Positions 35,292 through 50,184 of a DNA stretch of 64,000 nt are shown piece after piece. The stretch spans positions 4,227,093-4,291,092 of the forward strand of contig CAJNOP010000009.1 in NCBI GenBank assembly GCA_905250075.1. The letters are read 5' to 3'. How positions within the stretch are numbered: the stretch's first letter is position 1; each line of letters starts with the position of its first letter. A program made the translations under genes and the position numbers. This stretch comes from Rotaria sp. Silwood1. Taxonomy: Eukaryota; Rotifera; Eurotatoria; Philodinida; Philodinidae. The notes beneath the pieces were generated by a model. The model worked only from the letters and a program-made list of their open reading frames with translations. It had not been told where the DNA came from and searched no databases.

Positions 35292-35843
35292 TTAACTATC
35301 TCCCATTGAATTGAAACTAATGTCTGTGTCGAAATTAAAGTTACTTTCTTTTAATTCATTATAAAGTTCGAGATCACCTAAATATTGTTCCAAAAATAAG
35401 GTAATATCTTCATCATCATTTGATAATAATTCATCAATAGGATCACTAAGACAATTATTTACTTTCTCTTGTAAAAATTGTTTTTTTTGTTGAAGTTGTT
35501 GAAGATAACTCTGTAAATTTATATGTTCACCTTGAAGTTCTTGGAGTTTTTGATTAAGTTCATCTTCGATACTTTGTCGTCGTTCTTTTAATTTTCGAGC
35601 TGCTTCCCGATTTTTTTCACGACGTTTTTCACGTTTAATAGCTTCTTCACCAACTAGAGCAAGATGTTTTGGTCGACGACCAGTTGCTATTGTCGGAGCT
35701 GGTTTTCGACAAAGACGAATTTGAATTGGACCATATTGTACTGTATTGCTTGATGGTAATGGTGAAGATATTTCACTCTCATCAGAATGCGTTGATGCAT
35801 TAGAATATTGTGTTGTGTATACAGGAGTCTTGTTGCTTGTCAT
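35292..35843 (-). CDS. bZIP transcription factor, copy 1, 183 aa
   Basis: Single exon. Residues 70-90 form the basic DNA-binding region (KREKRREKNREAARKLKERR) and 92-128 the leucine-zipper helix (IEDELNQKLQELQGEH...YLQQLQQKKQFLQ). Upstream lies a conserved VQYGPIQIRLCRKPAPTIA block, and the tail is acidic. I start at ATG 35843 because the paralogue at 44795 then has exactly the same length; an upstream ATG at 35897 adds 18 residues not shared. The basic region reads NREAARKLK, so the position that is Arg in most bZIPs (N-x7-R) is Lys and the usual Ser/Cys before it is Leu. bZIPs dimerise and bind DNA in the nucleus; the subfamily is not clear to me. Confidence 0.8.
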   Translation of the reverse strand: MTSNKTPVYTTQYSNASTHSDESEISSPLPSSNTVQYGPIQIRLCRKPAPTIATGRRPKHLALVGEEAIKREKRREKNREAARKLKERRQSIEDELNQKLQELQGEHINLQSYLQQLQQKKQFLQEKVNNCLSDPIDELLSNDDEDITLFLEQYLGDLELYNELKESNFNFDTDISFNSMGDS

Positions 35844-38800
35844 CGTGATAAACAGGTATTCGACAGAAAGTAATGTGTAAGAAAGCCGAATACACATATT
35901 TCTTGATATCTATATATATATACATATTTTCAGTGTTAATATGACCCTGTCCTTGATCCAAGTAACATCGAAAATAAAAGCGTAGATATCAACCTGTACT
36001 GACATAATGCACATGATAACTAATGATGGGCTCGAACATATATGAAAGATAGATAAATAATCAGTTCGTGTCAATTGAGAAATTCGTTTTTGCTGCTTGT
36101 TAATTAAGACATACATCACGAAACTAGGTGACGTATACGGACGTAGTTGCGATCAAAAATTCAAAATTATTTACTATTAGTCAGCAAAATGCTTGAAACA
36201 TTTTGATATCTGATAGTAGCTTTGTGAAATACTTTCATATACAATTCTTCAATTCCATCCAATTTTATAACTTAAACACAAAATCTAAATAGATATTGGT
36301 TAAACATATGATTTAATTAGTATGCATGTCAAAATATTCTTAATGATGAATAGAAATTTTTGTCATTGAGTAGTTATATACACTAAGGTAGTTGTTTTTC
36401 TGTTGATAAATATTTTATAACCAATTCGACAACATTATTGTAATAGAAAATAATCTGTTGATTTTCTGCTGAGATGAATAGTTATGCATAAAATAATAAT
36501 AATAATAATGTTCATGTATCTATTATTGACAAGAACTGTCTTATTGTGAACATTCATAACTATTAGACATATTAGAGATTTGTAAGAACATTAATTATAA
36601 TTTTTCTTCAATTAATTCTTCTAAATACTCATTTTATAATTCAAAAAAGAACATTTTTTTAAATGATGACAATTTTTAAAAATATTTTTGTTCGCAATTT
36701 ATAAAAATATCAATCGAGATAAATTCTATTCATCATGAATGATATTGTGACATTTATTTATATTTTCAATGTGTTCTGATCGAACTTTAATAAAAGACAT
36801 AAATGTCACAAAATAAGCGAGAAAAATCGACATGACCAATTTCATTTGACATAGATTTTTATCTTTCTACACTGATGAACACGAGATATTATAATTATAT
36901 CTTTGTTCGATCATTTTCTCTTCTGTTAATTTTGTCATGACTGCAAAAAGAACACAGTCTGCGACATATACAAGAAAAAAACATTTATGATGATCGATCA
37001 ACTTTATATTTTGTTTTTATTGATATTGTTTAAAGGAATTGAACACAATGTTTACTGGTATTCTAATGAGTATCACTATTTTATATACTTGTCATTCTAT
37101 GTACCATGAATAAATATCTCACTGGATATTGTACTTGAAATCAATAATAATGGTATACAAAGTATCAAGTAGAGACTTTCTATTCCAGTGAGGTGTAACT
37201 ATGTTGATTTTGATTTCGATCAAGACAGTGTGATATTTTTCTATTGACTAAAAAGTTATTCCTGATTATGTCTGTATTTATACACCAGAGTTTTTTCTCC
37301 GATTCTTTTCTTTTGCGTTTTGTCTTCGGAACATATAGTAGGTTTTCATATCGAGGAATAACAAATTTGAAATCTTGCAATTTAGAATTATATTGTTTTG
37401 AATCAAAATTTAATTTGGTTTCTAATATTTGGATTTAATTTACATTTGATAATGCTACAATTTTAAGAAAAAATACTCCAAAGAACAAAACAAATTTTGT
37501 TCTGTTCGTAAAAATAAAAACATTTGGAATTAGCTAATTCCATCTAAACGAATCGGTATTAAATCTCAGACTATTTGAAGATATTTGTTCAAATTTAGAC
37601 ATAAATACAAATCTAAGTTGCAAATCAAAATCAAAATAGAATAATATTACTTCTTATTTTAAAATCTATTTCGTACTTATTCTATTTATAAGGCAATGAA
37701 AAAAAAAGTAATACTTATAGAATTTACTGACAATTTCTCTTCTATTTCTTTTTAATGATTATACACTTAGAACTGAAGAAGAGAAACCATGTATTTGTCT
37801 ATTTGCCTAAGAATTCCACAAAAATGTATCTAGTCTAATTAAGTTGGCACCTTGGTACGAATGTTATTATTTATCCGTTAAGAAGCAAAACCAATAACAA
37901 AAGCAATGATTTTTGTGGAATTCATACTATGTTTTACGAAGAAAAACTTGTTAGCACAGTTCTCTTGTGACTGAAATTTAGAACTCACATGTCTTTTTTA
38001 ATCTCATTATACTAATACAGAATACATAAAATGAAAAATCTCATGCAAGTTACAGTTGTTATTCAAGATAATTGATCACTAGAGAAGGGATTCGTTTTAT
38101 TTGATTCTGTTTTGTTTTCTGATTTTTACAGGTTCTCTACTTTATGTTTGCCTTGTTTCTATTCGCTCATTACTTAATTTGTTCGCCTTCGTTTTTTTGT
38201 TAATTAAACATTATTATTATTCTAACCATTAATTTAATTCGCAAATAAACCTATTATACATATCGTTTTGTTAATAGCAGGCATTCATACACACTATTTT
38301 ACATCGCAATTAGCTTACAAACACTGATATTGATTATTTCATGCACTTATAACTAATCAATTCAAGCTTTCTTATGTTGACCATATAACGACCTTCACAA
38401 ACTAATGCATCACTTTATATTTTCGACTTTGTTTGCGTTTTATACTTTTAAATTAGGACCTTTATATTATCAGAAAGATGTTTTAAATTGTTTCTTTTAG
38501 TTGCTTCTCTTTGCTTAATAGTAGTTTTTAATTATGATAAACTACTTATACAACTTTCCCAAGAAAATAAATTTGAAAAAAAATGATCATTTCTCAAACG
38601 GGATTTTGCTACAACAGTTTTGCCTGCCTCGAAATTTAACAATGCATAATTTTTAAATTTCCTTTCTTTTGCACATAGCTCGTGATCTAAACTATAATTT
38701 TTCTATAGAAAGTTCGTTCATTTCTTTTATGGGTGTGGCAAGTATCGATTTTTAATTCACTGAAAAACAAGCAAAATCCAAGTCCAATTTTGTTAATTTT

Positions 38801-39086
38801 GTCACATGCCTAATTTTCAATTATAAAACAGGTATGAAACCCTTAAATCTGACGAACTTTTCTGAATGTATAGAGAAATTCGACTGACATGACCTATGAA
38901 TATTTCTGCCGTAATCGACTTCATGCCCTGGAAATATTAGAAATGCAGAATGAGAAAAAAAGTGGCTTCGTCTTGCTTGAACAGGCTGTTCTATCACATA
39001 AATGTTTTTTAAAAACATTAATGCTATATAAACTTTCATTATTCATTTTGATTTGTTTATATTACTAATTATACACTTCGATTATA
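35844..39086. other. Gene-poor intergenic region
   Basis: The first ~280 bp (to about 36120) align with 45400-45560 upstream of bZIP copy 2 (landmark GTTAATATGACC...TCCTTGATC). A TA-rich tract lies near 35910. The rest is AT-rich without supportable exons. Confidence 0.5.
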
Positions 39087-39771
39087 TCACGGGTTGAGCA
39101 TAAAAAATGGAGCTAATTTGCAATTCATCAGTTGACCAGTTTAATCAATTTCCAAAGTTCCACTGGAAGCTTGAAAGATTCGAAATTTTGTCTAAGTTCG
39201 AGTGCTATGTTTTGATCAAGATTTGATTTAATTGTCTGCACAACCTATTCAATTTATTAAGTAACTAAAATGGGCGAATTACCCGCCACGACATTGGAAA
39301 AGACTTCACTCATATATTTATATAAGTTTTCCAGGTACAATCCAAACTGAGCATCAAAAATGTTCACCCAACTGTCAACTGCTGAGGTACAAAGTCATAT
39401 TCTGACATGAAGTCCTAAAATAACTAAAACAGGCTACAGCGACTAGGTAATGATCTACTTTTGATGCCATTTTCTTTGAGCGAATATATATATATCAACT
39501 CTATCATCTGCAACGAAAACAATGCCAATCGCAGAAGCATATTTATTTTGTAGAATATGAAATTCGACATCTTTTGATATAACAACAATTACTTATAGAA
39601 CTCAAGACTTAGAGAAAGTCTTTAAAATAATATACCATCTAATCAGCATATGAATGCGATGTAGACAAGATTTTCTGCTCTGTCATAATATCAAAAGAAA
39701 CTGGTCTGATCAAGGTGAACACGAGAAAAAAAATTTGCATACGAGCGATATTTTCTCTGCTCAACCCGTGA
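39087..39771. mobile_element. 685-bp TIR element with TA duplication
   Basis: Inverted tips TCACGGGTTGAGCA and TGCTCAACCCGTGA are flanked on both sides by TA (39085-39086; 39772-39773). Pairing beyond the first 14 bp is imperfect (GCTAATTTGC against GCAAATTT). No transposase is encoded. The TA duplication suggests a Tc1/mariner-related non-autonomous element. Confidence 0.65.
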
Positions 39772-40515
39772 TAAAACAACTAAATTATTAACTGTAATAG
39801 TCTCAGAATAGTAAGAATCAAAATAGTCTTCATAATATTCTTATTTGAAAATAATGTTTTTTTTCGAGCTAAAGACTAGAATTTTTAATAATATCACAAG
39901 TTCTTTTTGTGAAACTGACATAGATTTTCGAAGAAAAAAGTAAATTTAAGTATTAAGTCGAAGTTTCACAACTCTTCTTCCTCATTACAGATCGTAACAA
40001 CCATGATTGAAGGCCATAGTGTCCTCTTTCCTATTATATACCTTAGCAACTAGGATTAAAGGCGATGAACGACAATAAGAATACATTAGTTTTTAATATT
40101 TCATATCAAAGACACAGTACTATATGTGTGATATTTAGCACGGTTGATTTCAATCGAGTTTTACAGTGAGATTTCTTCACGCTATCTAAAATTACTACTA
40201 TTCACGAAAAAATACGATTAAGAAGTATCAGAATGGGCTAAAAATTCTCTGTTTACAAGCAATTGTGTCTGCTTCTGAAACTTTTGAATCATATTTTCTC
40301 AATTACGACGATTGTGTCAGATAAAACGGTAATAACTACCCATCTGTCTTCTACAAAATAATATGCTTGTTAAATAAATAATCATATAGAATAATTTGTA
40401 TTTGATTATTTGTAACTACTAAATAACAAAGCATATTTAAATTTAGATTTCTCACACATTCTATTTATGATAATCGAAAATGAATCAAATCATTTTTATT
40501 GACACCATTTCTAAA
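39772..40515. other. Intergenic, nothing recognised
   Basis: AT-rich sequence between the TIR element and the minus-strand membrane-protein exon. It includes two similar short blocks near 39985-40080 ('ctattatat', 'accttagcaac'). No gene supported. Confidence 0.35.
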
Positions 40516-40981
40516 TTAGTGATAATTAGATAATTCTAAATATTCACATAAATTCGAGTTTGAATCTTCTATGAAAACATTGATTAGAACAAAATGAGCA
40601 GAGAAAGCGATTATTGATAATGGTGAAGCTAGTCCATCTTCCATTCCGTTCCAGAATTTCATGAATGTATCTATCCATATTGTTAGTATGTAACCAATTT
40701 CTAGGAATATTATGCAACTAATTCCAACATAAATCTTCTTTTCTATGGATGAAAATGATGGTAATACAAATAATACTATCAAATTGTAAAACACTAAATC
40801 ATCAAGACCAATTGAATGACTATATTTTTCCTTCTCTATTTCAGTGAATTCCATATTTTCATAGTCTTGGAAGAAATAGTATACATTGTGAGGAAATATT
40901 AGTAAGCCAGGTAATGATAATGCTGTTGATGAAATCAAAAAATCCTCAAATTCACAAGGATGGAAACATAAACATTCGAAA
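40516..40981 (-). CDS. Terminal exon of an unidentified membrane protein
   Basis: A 155-codon open frame follows a good acceptor (TTTTAATTTTAG at 40993-40982, minus) and ends at a stop at 40516. Two or three hydrophobic helices are visible (LVFYNLIVLFVLPSF, KIYVGISCIIFLEIGYILTIWI, LSIIAFSAHFVLINVF), separated by charged loops, and the start FECLCFHPCEFEDF is Cys-rich. It is not a family I recognise. Possible upstream exons lie at about 41600-41330 (an RERLLRIEENILNIDYY stretch and a DQFEQLFLILKYQKF stretch before a GTGAGA donor), but the joins could not be settled and no start codon was fixed. It could be partial or decayed. Confidence 0.4.
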
Positions 40982-42164
40982 CTAAAATTAAAAGAACATA
41001 AATTAAATTTGAGAAAAGATTAATAATATATTTGCGTTCTAGCTATTTATATCAATGTTTTTTTTTATTAATTTTTATTCACATTAAAATATTGTCACTA
41101 TTAGGAACATAGCAATTCGATTCATATTTTTATCGAAAACAAGAAAAGCATCAGTTAAGGTAAAATGTGTATTGTACATTGTTTTCTTATTACTAATTCG
41201 TTAAAATCGAAACAAATTATTCTAATATGAAAATGAATTTTTAGTCAAAATTTTATCAAATTGGATTGATTTACTTTAATTAAAATTTCATTGACTGCCT
41301 CTATTTATAATTAATATCTCACCAAGACGATATAGGATCCATTAAAGAGAATTTTTGATATTTCAATATTAAAAACAATTGTTCGAATTGATCAGAAAAA
41401 TAAAAGATCTTTTTAAATAAACAAACTACAATAAGCTTCAAAGTATTTTCGATAATAATCAATGTTTAGAATATTTTCTTCTATACGTAACAATCTTTCA
41501 CGGAAAAATACCATATAAAAGCAAATTTCAGATGAACTGTAATGCAGCGAAAACCTATACCATGCATTACGAATGCAAGAAGTGACTGACATAAACATAA
41601 AAAACCTTTTTGTAAAGACAACAGAAGTTCATTTGAAATCCATTTGAAATAAATATATATAAACTTCCAGATAATAAAATAGACGGTAAATACATCTAGT
41701 TGTCACCACAAATTTAAATCATTATACAATCAAGCTATTTACCAAACATTTGCTATCAATATTGAGGTAAGTCTTCGATATTTTTTCACTATTTCACCAT
41801 AGCGCCGTTCAGATATTTGAATCAAAAATCCAATGAAACAATGTAAATAGAATTCTATGCACACTGCATTGCGCATATGATGTTGACAAATGTCAAACAC
41901 TATAAATAGAGATAGCTATGATAAAATTCATCACTATATCAAAGATTTATCTTGTCAATTGTTTAATACACAATGTACAAAAAAAAATCCATCAGAATTC
42001 TGTCCACAATGTATTTTCAAATAAACTATCATTTACTCTTATTTCTTCCAAACTACAATAAAATATTAATATCATTATCATACTTAGACTAGTAGCCATC
42101 ATAAAATGTATATCAGGATTCATTGTTCACACTTTCAATAAGGATAACTTGAGAATAAATTGAT
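40982..42164. other. Probable upstream part of the membrane-protein gene
   Basis: The minus strand shows exon-like pieces near 41330-41400 and 41413-41598 but no consistent gene model. The remainder is AT-rich. Confidence 0.3.
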
Positions 42165-42560
42165 CTTTCTCCAGGGCTCTCGATTGTTTTTGAGAGTGGC
42201 GGGGGCTAAAGTTTTTTTTTCTTTTGCCAGACAGTTCACAAAAACTTGGCAGACAGTCACTTATTTTTTTGGGGACTTCCCAATTTTTCATTAAAAGTGA
42301 TGACGGGGGGGGTAGCGCGACGAAGATACCTCTACCCCCCCTCCAGGACTCAGTAAAATCTTCGGGAAAAATTGTGTCAACACAAAAATTTTTCACCGCT
42401 CATATTATCACGTGACCAGTCGACTGCAGCCGTAAAATTAAATTTCGCAGACTATATTACACATTTTTGCCAGACAGTATTAAAAATTTTCGCAGACACG
42501 CTTAAAAAAATGCCGGGGGCTAGCCCCCGGCACATCGTGGGGCCTGTCTTTCTCTGTAGG
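42165..42560. mobile_element. G/C-rich insert with repeated cAGACAGT motifs
   Basis: Sharply higher G+C than its surroundings. It opens with a GGCGGGGGCTA block near 42200 and closes at 42511-42532 with a 22-nt perfect palindrome whose arms are TGCCGGGGGCT / AGCCCCCGGCA. Inside lie another hairpin (G-run at 42305-42312 against a C-run at 42335-42341) and five near-copies of an (N)GCAGAC(AGT) motif. No protein is recognisable; overlapping open frames on both strands reflect composition. It looks like a non-autonomous transposon of unknown class. Exact ends are uncertain. Confidence 0.45.
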
Positions 42561-42876
42561 TTATGCCAAGATGATTCAAACAGCATCTGTAAAACACCGT
42601 TTATATATATATATATGATATTGATCATGGCACAAAGTGAATAGTACCAAGAATTTTTTATTCAGCATATTTCCATGCAAAGAAGGGTCCATTGGTCAGT
42701 AAACAACCGAAGGAAAACGAGTGCGTAAGGAGAAGAAAAGAATCAACAGTTGTTCATTAGAAAAGGTGTTCGATGATGAAATTTACTGTAAAAATATATC
42801 GTCGAAGATACCGTATGAGTGAGTATGGACATGTATGTGGGGATAGCGGTGTGGTTTGAGGAACATTTTACACCCA

Positions 42877-43215
42877 CACTCGCATTGAAAAATGGCAGTC
42901 TAAGTCAAAACCAATACCATATTCGGAATCAGCATGAAAAATTGGATCGCTTTGTATATGTTTCAAATATTTTTGAGGCATTATGTTTTATCAAAAATTT
43001 ATCCATAGACACCTCAGAGAATGGTCAAAAGTGCAGAAAAATAGAAGATAAAGAGACTATTTTGAGAAACGACATTTTTAACCATTCATGAAAAGGGAGT
43101 AGAAGTAAATTTTTGACTAAAGCATAATATCTCAGAAATATTTGCAACATATATTAATTGATCCAGTTTTTCATCCTAATTCCGAATATGATATTGGTTT
43201 TGGCTTCGTCTGTCA
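42877..43215. repeat. ~120-bp inverted repeat with ~100-bp loop
   Basis: 42877-42997 is the inverted match of 43096-43215 (landmarks CCAATACCATATTCGGAAT and ATTCCGAATATGATATTGG; GAAAAATTGGATC / GATCCAGTTTTTC). Identity is about 80% by eye, so it is old. The 90-codon frame at 42819-43091 is an arm translation. Confidence 0.7.
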
Positions 43216-44794
43216 TTTTTGAAGCAAAAAGTGGCTAAATACTAGTCAAGAATGTACAAAATCGTGCTCCCAGAAGAGTATACTTCGGAAGTTTTCAAGT
43301 GAACATTTATTTTTTGACTTTCAAAACGAGCTATCAAATGAGTAAGACTAAGATTTTGGTCGTTTCAAATATTTCTTTTTTACTAAAACATTTGTTGAAA
43401 GATAAGAGCAGATGATAAATACAGCAAATATGATAATAGTGCGTACCAGTAAATTCGATCGACATCTCGTTGAATTCAATAATTAATTAGTGATCTATAT
43501 ATGAGATTTAAGCCGCATTAAAGAGCTATCAAACCCATATAATTTCAGTACTATTTTGTCTTGTTTATTTATTCTGAAATTGAATCCACAATAATAAGGT
43601 CAAGTATTGAATTAATAAGTAAGAATGAGTTAATTTACTAATAGATTTACTCTTTCAAAGTTCGATTGAAATGTCATGAAACTAGCACAAAAATGTTAGT
43701 CTTTACCTGCGCGTTCAGTTCATATAAGATTCCATAAGATTGGCTAAGAAAAATGCCAGTGGACTGATATGCCATCTTATACGCCCCTCATCTGACTGAA
43801 ATTGGTTTTTTCTTAGAAGAAGAAGCACCTTAATTTTTTACAAATCCTAAAAAAACGATACATTATCAATTTCTTTCAATTATCTAGTCCTTTTTGTGAA
43901 GGAAAGTCAATTAGAAAGAAGATAGTTCAAATTAATTTCAACAAGGAGGCAAACTGATGCAAATATATATTTCTATGTAATCAGACGATAGTACAACTCA
44001 ATGTCTAATGGTGTGAAAATCTATTTGATTATATTTTTTTTTGTTTGTACTATTTAGAAAATAAAATACAACTGACATATAGTATAATATACATTATTTT
44101 TTTCAACACATTTTGTCAATATACATCAATATTTCATTCAAATAGTTGGTTTATGCCTATGGACTTAAAAAAATCAAAAATTTTCATGACTTTCCTGAAT
44201 TTCATATCAAAAACACGAAAAAATGGCATTTCTGATGATGAAATGAACAATAGAATTGATATGTTCCTAATTCATTGGTGAAAAGTGACATTTTTTGTTC
44301 GTTTCATCATTGTAATGCCTTGTTTTTGAATTTCTCGGATATTTTTATAGAAGTCGATGATGAATCAAGAAAAATTATTATTCAAACACACCTTTTAATA
44401 TCATATTTTTTTTTCTTTCGATTTTCTCTTTCCAACGCATGTCAAATAAGTAATGTCGTCAATAATATTTTTTGACAGTTACCATCTTCATTCAGCTCAA
44501 TACTACTGTCACAAATGTCTAGATAAACATATAATACGGTATTCAAATCCAATTGACTTTCGTCTCTATTGGATATACTAATGAAAAGAGAAAGAAAAGA
44601 GACAGAGCTTGTCATGGCTAAAAACGCATGATATTATGAAGGCTGATGGGGTAAAACAAAAATAGTATTACCTTGTGGGAAATTTTTTTTGACGCAAATG
44701 TCGTATGCATACAAAAATTAAGTCGTTTTTTTTCGAGGTAGTCACAGATTATTATTTCGCATAGCAAAAATATCATTATACAAAAAAAGAAAAC
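43216..44794. other. Intergenic; distal part duplicated
   Basis: No gene supported. About 44390-44520 aligns with 34860-35000 downstream of bZIP copy 1. Open frames at 44045-44475 have no recognisable domain. Confidence 0.45.
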
Positions 44795-45346
44795 CTAATT
44801 ATCTAGGTATGAATTAAAATTAATGTCTAACGCAGAATTTAAAATATTATCTATTGACTCATCAATAAAATGCGGATCATCTAAATATTGTTCAAAAAAT
44901 AAAGTAACATTTTGATTATCATTCGATAATAATTTATCAATAGGATCATGAAGAAAATTATTAATTTCTCGTTGTAAATCTTGTTTTTTTTGTTGAAGTT
45001 GTTGAAGATAATTCTGTAAATTTGCATGTTCACCTTGAAGTTCTTTAAGTTGTTGATTAAGTTCATCTTCGATGCATTGTCGTCGTTCTTTTAATTTTCG
45101 TGCTGCTTGTCGATTTCTTTCACGACGTTTTTCACGTTTAATAGCTTCTTCACCAACTAGAGCAAGATGTTTTGGTCGACGACCAGTTGCTATTGTCGGA
45201 GCTGGTCTCCGACAAAGATGAATATGAATTGGCCCATACTGTACTGCATTTTTTGATGATTTCGATGAAGACTTTGCACTTTTATTTGATTGCATTGATG
45301 TATTAGAAGATTGTGTTGCGTATGAAGGAGCGTCGTTGCTTATCAT
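44795..45346 (-). CDS. bZIP transcription factor, copy 2, 183 aa
   Basis: Single exon and the same length as copy 1. The block from VQYGPI through the basic region (KREKRRERNRQAARKLKERR) to YLQQLQQKKQ is nearly identical to copy 1, while the N-terminal Ser-rich stretch and the last 40 residues have diverged. The Lys in place of the usual Arg and the preceding Leu (NRQAARKLK) are retained. Both flanks also align with the copy 1 locus, so this is a segmental duplication in direct orientation. The two proteins could homo- or heterodimerise, since the zipper faces are conserved. ATG 45346 is the first in-frame ATG after a stop. Confidence 0.8.
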   Translation of the reverse strand: MISNDAPSYATQSSNTSMQSNKSAKSSSKSSKNAVQYGPIHIHLCRRPAPTIATGRRPKHLALVGEEAIKREKRRERNRQAARKLKERRQCIEDELNQQLKELQGEHANLQNYLQQLQQKKQDLQREINNFLHDPIDKLLSNDNQNVTLFFEQYLDDPHFIDESIDNILNSALDINFNSYLDN

Positions 45347-46111
45347 TATAATAAATAGATATGACAATTATTGTAACCTGTATAGAAGTCACACTTATAC
45401 TCTTGTACATACATACATATATATGTATATATCAGTGGTTTTCGATGTTAACATGACCGCATCCTTGATCGGTACAATGATAAAAATTGATATAAGAGGG
45501 AGCCAACCTGCTTATAATAATGCCAGTGTATATGAGAATATATATCGTCTAATTAAATGTATATATATTATTTCAAACTATTGATAATTAGTTTGTGAAC
45601 TGAATGATACGTGTAATGTTTTTAAATAAAGGTAGACTGCAACTATGGATTGTTTCTTTTCAAATAGTAATAGGTATTTTTACGGCTGAGAAAATCTAAT
45701 GACAAACATGATATATGTATAAAAACATTTTTTTTGATGGTGCACCAATATTTTGTGTTCTTAGTTAATATCATTGGTGGGATCAAAACGTGTTTTTCAC
45801 TTTTCTCTCTTTCATATGTAACTTATGATAATTATGATCAATGTTTACCGTCGCACGAAAATTGACATTCATTGATTGAAATATTACCTCTTTTTATATA
45901 GTTAATAGGAGAATAAAGATAAGTTTGATGAACAAACAAAAGAAAAAAAAATAATCATATGAAGTGACAATAGGTTATACAAACGAAACCGTGATATTTT
46001 ACTATACTACAAACATATGTATGTATGTATGTTTCGATGATATACAAATAACAAACAAAAAAAAAGGTGTTATCACAATGAATCATTTTGATTGTTTTTT
46101 CACTGGTATTT
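45347..46111. other. Intergenic
   Basis: The first 200 bp belong to the bZIP duplication. A (TATG)n microsatellite lies near 46013-46031 and a TA-rich tract near 45415-45435. No gene. Confidence 0.5.
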
Positions 46112-48231
<2,120 letters not shown>

Positions 48232-50184
48232 CTCGATAGAAAATATTATTGATTGTAGCAGTAGTAGATGTAGTAGTAAGAATGATCTTCATAGAGAGAA
48301 AAATAACAACAGGAAAAACATGTTCCTTTTTAATCTGCGTAATTCACGTTTTATTTCCTTTCTTTCCTTTCCATTGAATCTACTCCCATCTAACGATAAA
48401 ATATTGTAGCAGAGAAAAAAACAAAATATCAAGATCGAAAAGCATAGAATGGTTTTTTTTTACTCTTCTCCTTTTAATTTAGCAATCATAAAATGAAATA
48501 ATAATGACCAATTGAAACTAATAGATGAAGCAAAATATATTACATTATCTATTCGTCTTTTTAACATATAAATCTCAGATCGATGCCAATGAGTATCGAG
48601 TGACTTCTATTATCAAAAACAGAGCAAGTCGCTTTTTTTTTTTTCTCTTAATCAATAAAGCAAAATACGCTTTAGCAAAAGGAAAATATTATCAACTATA
48701 GTAGATATTGTAAGTCACGTCAGTATGTCTATATCTCTGCAAGATATTCCTAGCAGTAATGACAAGATTAACTCATTGACGTCCTAAAAAAAAAACATTA
48801 CATACACAAACAAAAAACAGCCTAATTATGTTATTTTTCTCGGCAAGAAAAACACAAGGGAGAACATGCCTTTGTATTTCTTTGATTGGCAGTTCGAAAA
48901 CAAAAATAATAAGAAGACCTTTACGATTCAATATTATTTGATTGGTGTTTTATCACAATTTATTATTTATATCGATAAGAATATAGAAAATATGAAAGTT
49001 CATTTTATCAAACATCATAAATAAAAGAATATCTATTTAAAAATTTCTTTCAAGTAATCAAAGATTCATATTAAATTGAATTTTACAAAAATTTTTTATT
49101 TCCTGATCTTCTGATGAGGAATAAATGATAGAGGGCGTTATTTATCGTCTAAAAATATTCTCCAAATCGAAATTCGTTCTGTTCAATGTCTATGATCATC
49201 TATAAATGCATCATAAGTTCAATATTGAAATCGAGATCTACTCATACACCGAGGATGTAATTCATTTTGAAAAGTTAATACTTATAGCATATGAAATGCA
49301 TCATTCACAGAGGTCATTTTATGAAGTTGACTTCTTTTCATAAATTAAAATCAGATTTTATTTTAATGGCAGCTAGTATATGAAATTAGATCTCAAGGAA
49401 ACATTAGTTCTACCCTTGTTAAAGTGTGACTATAGTGCAGTCTCATCTTTTGCCTGAAAATCAACTCTTTCCAAAAAGAATGTCAGAACGCAGTTTCAAA
49501 GAGTACCCATAGTAAATAATCTTTAGTTGCAAACTTATTTTCTTATATTCATACTTTCAGATATGTTGCTACTATAGTGCATTTCAATATTGATAGGTAT
49601 TTCTTACCATAGTTTACATCATCAGATCATGTATGAATTCTGGATAGAAACGAACACCTATTAAGGAAATCATTATTAATAAATATTATTATAGTACATC
49701 ATCAGAATGTAGGTTACTTTCGAATACTTCATGAAAGACTATAAGCTACAGATTCAATCAACATTCGATAAGAAACGAGTCTTAAAACAAGTTCAAATAT
49801 ATTTTTTTGAAAGAAACTTTCTTTTTAAAGGTTTATTTCGATACTGGCTAGGTTATTTTTATGTTAGATCATCAATACAGTTTTTATCTTGGATGATTCT
49901 TCTATGAATCAATAGATGAACTACGAAATCTTTATACTCATTACTTAGATTTCTCGCAAATTGGTTTGTTCAGTTTAGGACTTTATCATCTGACTTGAAT
50001 GAAATAATGCAAGATATTGTCTCAATCAAACAAAATTTCTTAAATAGAGTTTAATTGAAGAAAAAACAAACTAGCATGATTATGTTGATATTATTATTTT
50101 TTTTCTTTGCATACAATGTTCAAACTGTTTTCAGGTTGATCAAAAGTTCTGATAACATTAAATAAGACCATCGAAATAGGGAGA
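48232..50184. other. Intergenic, nothing recognised
   Basis: AT-rich, with several poly-A and poly-T runs (for example 48788-48797). No supportable gene, RNA or repeat. Confidence 0.4.

Noticed and set aside
42127-42644. Several open frames on both strands
   Set aside because: Composition effect of the GC-rich hairpin island; no domain or codon bias.
44881-45066. 61-codon frame inside bZIP copy 2
   Set aside because: Alternative-frame shadow of the bZIP coding sequence.
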